Program-made: the position numbers and the translations under genes
Notes under the pieces: generated by a model
The model's input: the letters and a program-made list of their open reading frames with translations, nothing else
The model's database searches: none
Told to the model about the DNA's origin: nothing
DNA from: Pseudomonadota bacterium
Lineage (GTDB): Bacteria; Pseudomonadota; Gammaproteobacteria; Burkholderiales; Burkholderiaceae
NCBI GenBank assembly: GCA_023441105.1
Contig: JAEZQX010000227.1
Coordinates: forward strand, 1-5,223
Length of the DNA stretch: 5,223 nucleotides
Direction of reading: 5' to 3'
Shown: one piece after another, positions 1 to 5,223 of the stretch
Layout of the letters: each line of letters opens with the position of its first letter
Position numbering within the stretch: the first letter of the stretch is position 1

Positions 1-215
1 GCGGGCAGGCCGTTGGGCACGCCGGTGGGCGCACCGATGGGGCCGCCGATCTGCGCCACCGCGGCGCCGCTGGCGAAGCTCAGCAGGCCGGCAAGGACCA
101 CTGTGGCGAGCCACATGCGCTGGCCGCAGCTGCGGCCAGGCCTGGACAGAGGCGCCGTGGCGGCATCGCTCGCAGCAGCCTGCAGCCGCGACCCGTCGTG
201 CAGCACGGCGGTCAT
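1..215 (-). CDS. Exported protein of unknown function, N-terminal part (runs off left edge)
   Basis: I do not recognise this gene; only its first ~71 codons are in the window. Read from the ATG at 215, it has a polar, arginine-containing N-region of about 33 residues. A hydrophobic stretch follows (MWLATVVLAGLLSFASG) and then AAVAQ, a good signal peptidase I site (AVA|Q) after residue 54. The mature protein begins with a Gly/Pro-rich run, IGGPIGAPTGVPNGLP. This shows export by Sec; no catalytic domain is visible. The start is uncertain. ATG at 116 would give a short signal peptide without basic residues before the hydrophobic core, so an upstream start is preferred. An in-frame TTG at 263 has AAGGA 7 nt upstream, but codons 263-216 lack the GC-rich third positions seen elsewhere, which favours 215. 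The gene lies in the same direction as the regulator at 561-1904 but too far from it to assume one operon. Confidence 0.6.
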   Translation of the reverse strand, partial: MTAVLHDGSRLQAAASDAATAPLSRPGRSCGQRMWLATVVLAGLLSFASGAAVAQIGGPIGAPTGVPNGLP

Positions 216-560
216 CCGCCGCTGCCTGGGGTTCGGTTCAAGTGCTGGTCGAGGTGCCGCCAATTCTTCTTCCTTCGGTTGCTGCGGTTGTTGAGGGGGG
301 ATTCGTCCCATCCCGCCCCTTGATTGAACCAGATCGCCGTCCCAGGGCGTGCAAGGTTCAGGTAAGTAACGAAACCAATGAAACCTTGTGAGACAGTTAC
401 AGCCGCCACCCGCCAGCGCCCAGTCTGCGCCGCAATATCGGCCCGCCTGTAAAGTCACTGCTGGGCGAGGGGACGCCGATGCCAGCGCCCGCGGGCCGGA
501 TCGGGATGACAAGGGCGGGGACTCCGGCCGGGATGGCCATGCCGCCCCCGCTGCATGCCG
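216..560. other. Intergenic region, no gene supported
   Basis: This stretch separates the regulator's stop from the start of the exported-protein gene, so it should hold the 3' end of one minus-strand transcript and the promoter of the next. It includes a relatively AT-rich part (about 320-400) with a 7-bp inverted repeat, a 4-bp stem with a TTCG loop at 298-309, and the purine-rich minus-strand sequence GAAGGAAGAAGAA at about 264-276. A 10-bp palindrome, GCCCGCGGGC, lies at 487-496. I see no GC hairpin followed by a T run on the minus strand below 561, so there is no convincing intrinsic terminator. A 65-codon GTG-started frame on the minus strand (409-212) is open but has poor codon use and is not called. 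Confidence 0.5.
352..388. repeat. 7-bp inverted repeat upstream of the exported-protein gene
   Basis: CAAGGTT at 352-358 and AACCTTG at 382-388 are perfect inverted copies separated by 23 bp, in the AT-richest part of the intergenic region. A second inverted pair, GTTAC/GTAAC, lies nearby (GTAAC at 366-370 and GTTAC at 396-400 on the plus strand). The spacing is long for a stable hairpin and could suit two half-sites of a dimeric regulator. It lies about 140-170 bp upstream of the ATG at 215. Function is inference and chance occurrence is possible. Confidence 0.35.
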
Positions 561-1904
561 CTAGCGCATCCCCAGCTTGTTCAGCAGATCATACAGGGTG
601 GGCCGACTGATCCCGAGCATTTCCGAGGCCCGCGCAATGTTCCCGTTGACGCGCTTGAGCGCCCGCTGCACGACGTCGCGCTCGGCATCCTCGCGCGCCT
701 GCCGCAGGCTCACCAGCCGGCTGGTGTTGCCGGAGCTGAGGCCGAGGTCGCTGGCGCGCACGCTCGGGCCTTCGGCGGTGATCACCGCCTGCTTCACCGC
801 GTTGCTGAGCTCGGCGACGTTGCCCGGCCAGTCGTGGTCGCGGATCGCGTCGATCGCCTCGTCCGACAGCCGCAGCCGGTGCCTGCCGAGCGTCTGCTGG
901 TAGCGCTGCAGGAACCAGTCGGCAAGCTCCACGCAATCGTCGCTGCGGTTGCGCAGGGCCGGCAGGCAAAGATGCACTTCGGCGATGCGATCGTAGAGGT
1001 CGCGGCGGAACTGTCCCTCGGCGATGCGGCTGCCGAGGTTCTCGGTGGCGACGCTGATGGTGCGCGGCAGGGCGGTGCGGTCGCGCCAGATCGTCTCTGC
1101 CTCCACCAGCCGGCGCAGCAGTGCCGCCTGGGTTTCGGGGCTGAGCTCGTCGATCGACTCGAGGATCACCAGCGGACCGAGCGCGGCGTTGGCGCCGATC
1201 ATCGGCGTGGTGCGGACGCGATCGAACAGGTCGTCGATGTCGCTGATGCGGGTGCTGGCGCTGCACGGCAAGGTCGGCGGCAGCAGGCCGCTGCCGGCGT
1301 GATCGCTGCCGGCGTGGCCGGAAGCCTGCGTCGAATGGCCGCGGCGTCCCTGCGACAACATGCGCGCCAGCGTCTTCCTGCCGGTGCCGGACTCGCCCTG
1401 CAGCAGCACCCGGGTCCCATGTCCGACCAGCCGCTCGCAGCGACGCGCCACGCGGCGCATGGTCGGGTCGCCGGTGAAGATGCCGGGGACGACTTCGCTG
1501 AGCCGGCGGCGACCGCCGCTGGCAGGGCGCCGCTCGAGCTGCGCCACCCGCGTTGCCCGCTTGACCGCGTACGACAGCGAATCGAGCTCGTCGGGGTAGG
1601 TGAGGAAATCGAAGACGCCCAGTCCGAGCATCTCCTGGACGAGGATTTCGTCACCGGCACCAACGACCACGATCCGGGCGCCGCCGGCCGCGTCGGCGAG
1701 GCACTGGAACGCTTCTGCCGGCGACGGCACCAGGTGCGGCCCGGCTTCGGTACCAACGTCCAGAACGATCACTTCCGGTTCGCTGGTGCGCAGGATCTCG
1801 ATCGCCGCATCGATGCCACGGGCGCAGGCGACGTCGTGATCTGCAAGTGAAGGGCCCAGGCCGATCGAGCGGCCAGGGGTGAGTTCGACGATGATGACGC
1901 GCAT
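561..1904 (-). CDS. PrsR-like response regulator with degenerate AAA+ (sigma54-activator) domain
   Basis: Transcription regulator of 447 aa read from the ATG at 1904. Domains in order: receiver (1-115), AAA+ domain (about 140-375) and Fis-type helix-turn-helix (about 399-447). The C-terminus (LRQAREDAERDVVQRAL, then GNIARASEMLGISRPTLYDL) closely matches PEP-CTERM-box response regulators (PrsR family). The core has decayed. In the receiver, Asp49 of VIVLDVG remains, but the acidic pair is reduced to Glu7, the switch Thr is Gly82 and the conserved Lys is Tyr103. Walker A reads GESGTGRKT with Arg at the lysine position. The GAFTGA loop is absent and replaced by a Gly/Ser/His-rich segment (184-210). 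Walker B reads LVILESIDEL, and GNVRELxN has become GNVAELSN. The arginine-finger segment FRRDLYDR (299-306) is kept. It probably binds DNA without acting as a sigma54 ATPase. In-frame ATGs at 1937 and 1979 would add 11 or 25 residues. I prefer 1904 because the receiver begins there and the codons before it lack the usual GC third-position bias; none has a strong ribosome binding site. Confidence 0.88.
   Translation of the reverse strand: MRVIIVELTPGRSIGLGPSLADHDVACARGIDAAIEILRTSEPEVIVLDVGTEAGPHLVPSPAEAFQCLADAAGGARIVVVGAGDEILVQEMLGLGVFDFLTYPDELDSLSYAVKRATRVAQLERRPASGGRRRLSEVVPGIFTGDPTMRRVARRCERLVGHGTRVLLQGESGTGRKTLARMLSQGRRGHSTQASGHAGSDHAGSGLLPPTLPCSASTRISDIDDLFDRVRTTPMIGANAALGPLVILESIDELSPETQAALLRRLVEAETIWRDRTALPRTISVATENLGSRIAEGQFRRDLYDRIAEVHLCLPALRNRSDDCVELADWFLQRYQQTLGRHRLRLSDEAIDAIRDHDWPGNVAELSNAVKQAVITAEGPSVRASDLGLSSGNTSRLVSLRQAREDAERDVVQRALKRVNGNIARASEMLGISRPTLYDLLNKLGMR
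1289..1318. repeat. 15-bp imperfect tandem duplication inside the regulator
   Basis: The units CGCTGCCGGCGTGAT (1289-1303) and CGCTGCCGGCGTGGC (1304-1318) match at 13 of 15 positions and lie head to tail. They keep frame and encode the repeated peptide in GHAGSDHAGSG, inside the segment that replaces the GAFTGA region of the regulator. This looks like slippage in a part of the protein under weak constraint. Confidence 0.7.
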
Positions 1905-1993
1905 TGTGATCGCAGGCGCAAAAGGCAAGGCTCCCATGACCCGTATTCCAGCAGGAGAGCCGCCGGTTCCCGAGGACATTCCGCACGAACGGG

Positions 1994-2023
1994 GTCAGAT
2001 CAAGCGCTGCGAACTTTTACAAT
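1994..2023 (+). promoter_or_regulatory. Candidate sigma70-type promoter for relA
   Basis: TACAAT at 2018-2023, in the context CTTTTACAATAGG, matches the -10 consensus at five of six positions in an otherwise very GC-rich region. The best -35 region at normal spacing (around 1994-2000, GTCAGAT) is poor. A start near 2030 would give a leader of about 60 nt before the relA ATG at 2090. The call rests mainly on the -10 box and its position. Confidence 0.45.
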
Positions 2024-2028
2024 AGGCG

Positions 2029-2054
2029 GGTCGACGGGCGGCAGCCGGTCGACG
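2029..2054 (+). repeat. GGTCGACG direct repeat / potential hairpin in the relA leader
   Basis: GGTCGACG occurs at 2029-2036 and again at 2047-2054, 18 bp apart. Because GTCGAC is its own reverse complement, the two copies can also pair as a 6-bp stem, with an inner CGG/CCG stem (2039-2041 with 2045-2047) and a 3-nt bulge. The element sits just downstream of the candidate -10 box and ends 17 bp before the Shine-Dalgarno sequence. It could be an operator or a leader hairpin; its role is inferred. Confidence 0.35.
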
Positions 2055-2070
2055 ACGAAAGACGCAGGCC

Positions 2071-2079
2071 AGGGAGGAG
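2071..2079 (+). promoter_or_regulatory. Ribosome binding site of relA
   Basis: AGGGAGGAG ends 10 nt before the ATG at 2090. This strong Shine-Dalgarno sequence fixes the relA start at 2090 rather than at the next in-frame ATG (2123), which has no such sequence before it. Confidence 0.75.
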
Positions 2080-2089
2080 CGTCGAGCCG

Positions 2090-4465
2090 ATGACTGCAGC
2101 ACGTTCCAGCCGCTTTCCGACCATGGACCCAGCGCGTCCCGCGGGCGGCCGGCCCGATCCGGTCGACCTGCGGGCGGCGGAGCCGCCGGCAGCGGCCGAC
2201 GACGCGACGCTGCAGCGTGCCCTGGCCTGGCTGGAGGCGCATGGCGCCGAGCCGCTGCCCTGGACCGTGCCGACGGGCGAGCCGGCCGCCAGCCATGGTC
2301 GTGGCATCGACAGCATCCTCCAGGCACAAGGCGCCGACCTGGTGACGCGCCTGGTCGGGATCCTGGCGTGCAGCCAGCCGGTCCCCGACGAGCAGGCGCT
2401 GGTGGAGCTGGCCGGCCGGGACCTGGCGGACCAGCTGGCCGGTCTGCTGGAGAACTCCAGCCGCCTGCTGGCACTGTCGCTCGGGCCGGTCGACGATTCG
2501 TTGCAGGCGGGCCGACATCAGGCCGAGACCTTGCGCCGGATGACGATGGCGATGGCACGCGACGTCCGCGTGGTCATGGTGCGGCTGGCCTCGGGGCTGC
2601 AGACCTTGCGCCGGCTGGTGGCCGATGGCCGGTACGGCGACGAAACGGCACGCGCCCAGGCGCACGAGGCGCTGACCGTCCTCGCGCCGCTCGCCAACCG
2701 GCTCGGCCTGTTCCGCCTCAAGTGGGAAATGGAGGACCTGGCATTCCGCTGCTCGCAGCCCGAGGTCTACCGTTCGCTGGCGCGGCAGCTGGAGAGCAAG
2801 CGGATCGAGCGCGAGCGCTTCGTCGCCCGGGTGGCGCAGGAGCTGGGCGCGCTGCTGAAGGCGCGCGGAATCCGCGCCGCGGTGACCGGCCGTCCCAAGC
2901 ACCTGTACAGCATCCACAACAAGCTGCAGAACAAGCAGCTGACGCTCGATGGCTTGCACGACCTGCGCGCGTTGCGGGTGCTGGTGGACACGCTGGCCGA
3001 CTGCTACGCGGCGCTCGACGTGGTGCACCAGCGCTGGGAGCCCGAGCCGAAGGAGTTCGACGACTACATCGCCAAGCCCAAGCCCAACGGCTATCGTTCG
3101 CTGCATACGGTGGTGATTGCCGACGACGGCAAGACGCTTGAGGTGCAGATCCGCACCCGCGAGATGCACGAGCAGGCGGAATACGGCGTCGCGGCGCACT
3201 GGCGCTACAAGGAGCGCGGCACTGCCGCTGCCGGCGCGGGCGGCAGGAGCACGGGCGGCACCGGCGGCCCGGGTGGCGCGGCGGCGGAGGCGGCGGAACA
3301 GGCGGCGCGGCTGGCCTGGCTGCGCCAGCTGCTCGCCTGGCAGCAGGACGTCGGCATGCGCCTCGGTGCCGACGAGGCGCGCACCAGCGACGATTCGCGC
3401 ATCTATGCGATGACGCCGCAGGGACGCGTGATCGAGCTGCCGGCCGGCGCCACGCCGGTGGATTTCGCGTACCACGTCCACTCCTCGCTGGGCCATCGCT
3501 GCCGCGGCGCGCGGGTCGACGGGCGGATGGTGCCTTTGAACACCGGGCTTGCCAACGGCCAGGTGGTCGAGATCATCGCCAGCCGCGGAGCCGGCGCCGG
3601 CATGGCCGAGCCGGGCCCGTCGCGCGACTGGCTCAATCCCGCGCTCGGCTACATCCGCAGCCACCGGGCGCGTGCCAAGGTGCGCCAGTGGTTCAATGCG
3701 CAGCAGCACGATGCCGAGCTTGCCGCCGGCCGCGAACGGGTCGAGAAGACGCTGGCGCGCGAAGGCCGCACCTCGCTGTCGCTGGACGAGCTGGCGACCC
3801 GGCTCGGTCGCGCCTCGACGGCGGAGATGTTCGCCGACGTCGCGCGCGACCTGATCGGTGCCCGGGCGCTGGAGGAGGCGATCCGCTCGTTCACCACGTC
3901 GGGCGCCGCGCCGGCGCCGAAGCAGGCGGAGCCGGCCAGCGCGCTGCCGCTGCCCGCCGCCGGGTCACGGGCCGGCCCGGTGCGCTCGGCCGGCAACGCG
4001 GTGCTGGTGGTCGGCGTCGACTTCCTGCTGACGCAGCTGGCGCGCTGCTGCCATCCGGTGCCGCCGGATCCGATCACCGGCTTCGTCACCCGCGGCAAGG
4101 GCGTCACCATCCATCGCACCGATTGCGCGAGCTTCCGGCAGCTGGCGGAACGTTCGGCCGAGCGCGTCCTGCCGGCTTCCTGGGGCGACTGGGAGCGGCC
4201 GGTGCGCAGCCGGCGCGGCGAGCCGGTGCTGCGGCGCTATCCCAGCGCGATCGAGATCAACGCCAGCGACCGTCCTGGCCTGTTGCGCGATCTCACCGAA
4301 GTCTTCGCGCGCGAGCGGCTCAACGTGCTGTCGGTGCGCAGCAATACCCGCACCGACCAGGCCCGGTTCAACTTCATCGTCGAAGTCCCCAGCGCGGTCG
4401 CGCTCGAACGCGTCCTCGGCATCCTGCGCGAGATACCCGGCGTCGAGACCTGCAGCCGCGGGTAG
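2090..4465 (+). CDS. relA: (p)ppGpp synthetase RelA
   Basis: Long RelA/SpoT homologue of 791 aa (E. coli RelA has 744). On starved ribosomes, RelA transfers pyrophosphate from ATP to GTP or GDP, making (p)ppGpp, the stringent-response alarmone. The N-terminal ~200 residues align with the RelA pseudo-hydrolase domain: RRMTMAMARDVRVVMVRLA (149-167) is recognisable but no HD metal-binding dyad is seen. The synthetase domain (about 225-377) has GRPKHLYSI from Gly267, EFDDY at 322-326 (the acidic ExDD form of RelA, not the RxKD of SpoT/Rel), PNGYRSLH with Tyr335, and EVQIRT with Glu351. A Gly/Ala-rich linker (377-409) precedes the TGS domain (438-499), a helical region with DWLNPALGYIRS, the zinc-finger domain with Cys653, Cys654, His675 and Cys679, and the C-terminal ACT/RRM domain (718-790). 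All domains are complete, so ribosome-dependent synthetase activity without hydrolase activity is expected, with a SpoT elsewhere in the genome. Start supported by AGGGAGGAG at 2071. Confidence 0.96.
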   Translation: MTAARSSRFPTMDPARPAGGRPDPVDLRAAEPPAAADDATLQRALAWLEAHGAEPLPWTVPTGEPAASHGRGIDSILQAQGADLVTRLVGILACSQPVPDEQALVELAGRDLADQLAGLLENSSRLLALSLGPVDDSLQAGRHQAETLRRMTMAMARDVRVVMVRLASGLQTLRRLVADGRYGDETARAQAHEALTVLAPLANRLGLFRLKWEMEDLAFRCSQPEVYRSLARQLESKRIERERFVARVAQELGALLKARGIRAAVTGRPKHLYSIHNKLQNKQLTLDGLHDLRALRVLVDTLADCYAALDVVHQRWEPEPKEFDDYIAKPKPNGYRSLHTVVIADDGKTLEVQIRTREMHEQAEYGVAAHWRYKERGTAAAGAGGRSTGGTGGPGGAAAEAAEQAARLAWLRQLLAWQQDVGMRLGADEARTSDDSRIYAMTPQGRVIELPAGATPVDFAYHVHSSLGHRCRGARVDGRMVPLNTGLANGQVVEIIASRGAGAGMAEPGPSRDWLNPALGYIRSHRARAKVRQWFNAQQHDAELAAGRERVEKTLAREGRTSLSLDELATRLGRASTAEMFADVARDLIGARALEEAIRSFTTSGAAPAPKQAEPASALPLPAAGSRAGPVRSAGNAVLVVGVDFLLTQLARCCHPVPPDPITGFVTRGKGVTIHRTDCASFRQLAERSAERVLPASWGDWERPVRSRRGEPVLRRYPSAIEINASDRPGLLRDLTEVFARERLNVLSVRSNTRTDQARFNFIVEVPSAVALERVLGILREIPGVETCSRG

Positions 4466-4472
4466 CCCCCGG

Positions 4473-5126
4473 TCAGTTGCGCGGCGCGCGGATCGCCGAC
4501 TTGGGACGGAAGGCCTTGCACACCGCCGGATCGGTGTCGATGTACGGCGCGCCGATGAGGTCGAGGCAGTAGGGCACGGCGGCGAAGATGCCGTTGACCA
4601 GCAGCTTGCCCTCGCCGTCACGCAGGCCTTCGAGCGTCTCGCGGATCGACTTCGGCTGCCCGGGCAGGTTGACGATCAGCGATTGGCCGCGGATCACCGC
4701 CACTTGCCGCGACAAGATCGCCGTCGGCACGAAGTTGAGGCTGATGGCGCGCATCTGCTCGCCGAAGCCCGGCAGCACCTTGCCGGCGATTGCCAGGGTG
4801 GCCTCGGGCGTGACATCGCGCGGCGACGGCCCGGTTCCGCCGGTGGTGAGCACGAGATCGCAGCGGGCGACGTCCACCAGTTCGACCAGGGTCGCCTCGA
4901 TCACCGGTTGCTCGTCCGCGATCAGGCGGGTCTCGAACTCGCAGGCCGTGGTGATCGCCTGCTGCAGCCATTGTCGCAGGGACGGGATGCCCTGGTCCTG
5001 GTACTGGCCGCTCGATGCGCGGTCGCTGATGGATACCAGCCCGACGCGCAGCGGCCGGTCGGCCGCGGTCGTGCCGGCAGTGCCTGCGGCGGCGTCAGGA
5101 TGGGTCGCGGGTGGTGTCGAGGTCAT
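4473..5126 (-). CDS. mog: Molybdopterin adenylyltransferase Mog
   Basis: Cytoplasmic enzyme of molybdenum cofactor synthesis that adenylylates molybdopterin with Mg-ATP, preparing it for molybdate insertion by MoeA. The 217-aa protein follows E. coli MogA almost throughout: LRVGLVSISDRASSG (26-40), FETRLIADEQ with Asp71, the substrate-binding signature TTGGTGPSPRDVTPEAT (94-110) with Asp104, GFGEQMR, TAILSRQV and NLPGQPKSIRETLEG. Asp71 and Asp104 correspond to E. coli Asp49 and Asp82, both implicated in catalysis. The protein is 22 residues longer than E. coli MogA, all accounted for by an Ala/Thr/Pro-rich N-terminal extension before the core. No other ATG, GTG or TTG start lies between 5126 and the core, so the ATG at 5126 is used although its ribosome binding site is weak. 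The start overlaps the darP 3' end by 32 bp, suggesting co-transcription and coupled translation. The gene converges on relA with a 7-bp gap. Confidence 0.95.
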   Translation of the reverse strand: MTSTPPATHPDAAAGTAGTTAADRPLRVGLVSISDRASSGQYQDQGIPSLRQWLQQAITTACEFETRLIADEQPVIEATLVELVDVARCDLVLTTGGTGPSPRDVTPEATLAIAGKVLPGFGEQMRAISLNFVPTAILSRQVAVIRGQSLIVNLPGQPKSIRETLEGLRDGEGKLLVNGIFAAVPYCLDLIGAPYIDTDPAVCKAFRPKSAIRAPRN

Positions 5127-5223
5127 GGTCGGCGATGATCCGGTGGAGTTCGCGATAAAGCAGCCGCGCCTGGCGCGGCGGCTTGCCGGCTTCGCGCTCG
5201 CGTCGCGCGGCGCTCACCAGCGC
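5095..5223 (-). CDS. darP: Ribosome-associated protein DarP (YjgA), C-terminal end (runs off right edge)
   Basis: The last 42 codons of a gene entering from the right edge, ending at the TGA at 5097-5095. The visible peptide, ALVSAARREREAGKPP followed by RQARLLYRELHRIIADHD and a short polar tail, matches the C-terminus of the DarP/YjgA family (E. coli form: AQKEKAANKPPKAYREIFQ). In E. coli this small, basic protein binds late 50S precursors and aids peptidyl-transferase centre maturation. Family members are around 180 aa, so about three quarters of the gene lies outside. The end overlaps the mog start by 32 bp in a different frame. The assignment rests on a short segment, but the KPP-R-x-x-LYRELH pattern and the mog neighbour agree. 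Confidence 0.78.
   Translation of the reverse strand, partial: ALVSAARREREAGKPPRQARLLYRELHRIIADHDLDTTRDPS

Noticed and set aside
13..294. 93-codon plus-strand frame at the left edge
   Set aside because: It is opposite the signal-peptide-encoding frame, and its peptide is a Pro/Ala/Arg/Cys mixture without domain or start signals.
320..400. Possible sigma54 promoter (GG-N10-GC) upstream of the exported-protein gene
   Set aside because: A TTGCA occurs on the minus strand, but the required GG ten bases upstream is missing.
212..409. 65-codon minus-strand frame with GTG start whose TGA overlaps the ATG at 215
   Set aside because: The ATGA overlap looks like translational coupling, but third codon positions are not GC-biased, no ribosome binding site is seen, and the peptide has no recognisable features. 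It lies in what should be a promoter region.
410..560. Intrinsic terminator after the regulator
   Set aside because: Only short GC palindromes (such as GCCCGCGGGC at 487-496) are present and none is followed by a T run on the minus strand.
555..1850. 431-codon open frame on the plus strand opposite the regulator
   Set aside because: It is antisense to a gene with clear family motifs, its product is rich in Arg/Ala/Gly/His without any recognisable domain, and such frames are common shadows in GC-rich DNA.
561..1904. Exosortase/PEP-CTERM system suggested by the PrsR-like regulator
   Set aside because: No exosortase, PEP-CTERM protein or exopolysaccharide gene is visible, and the regulator lacks the features of a working PrsR, so the window does not support such a system.
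2000..3709. 569-codon open frame on the minus strand opposite relA
   Set aside because: It mirrors the relA codon structure and resembles no known protein; relA on the other strand is certain.

Overview
The window looks like chromosomal DNA of a high-GC proteobacterium, most likely a gammaproteobacterium. The RelA and Mog proteins closely follow the Escherichia coli proteins motif by motif. The darP-mog pair lying tail-to-tail with relA, and the strong GC bias at third codon positions, would suit the Xanthomonadales. That placement is inference from memory, not from a search.

Layout from left to right: (1) a minus-strand gene cut by the left edge, encoding the start of an unrecognised exported protein; (2) a non-coding stretch of about 345 bp with a 7-bp inverted repeat; (3) a minus-strand transcription regulator of the PrsR-like (PEP-CTERM-box response regulator) type, whose receiver and AAA+ domains have both lost key residues while the Fis-type DNA-binding end is intact; (4) a divergent intergenic region with a plausible -10 box, a repeat/hairpin in the leader and a good Shine-Dalgarno sequence for relA; (5) relA on the plus strand, encoding a complete, apparently synthetase-only (p)ppGpp synthetase; (6) mog on the minus strand, encoding molybdopterin adenylyltransferase, ending 7 bp from the relA stop; (7) the 3' end of darP (yjgA), overlapping the start of mog by 32 bp and running off the right edge.

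The genes cover three mostly housekeeping themes: stringent response (relA), molybdenum cofactor synthesis (mog) and 50S ribosome maturation (darP). relA and darP both touch ribosome biology, but the darP-mog overlap is the only arrangement here that points to co-transcription. The least ordinary item is the regulator. It has the architecture of a sigma54 activator but no GAFTGA loop, no Walker A lysine, no Walker B aspartate-glutamate pair, no sensor II arginine, and an atypical receiver. It has probably become a sigma54-independent, phosphorylation-independent DNA-binding protein, and it lies divergent to relA. I see no CRISPR array, tRNA, rRNA, insertion sequence or defence system in the window.
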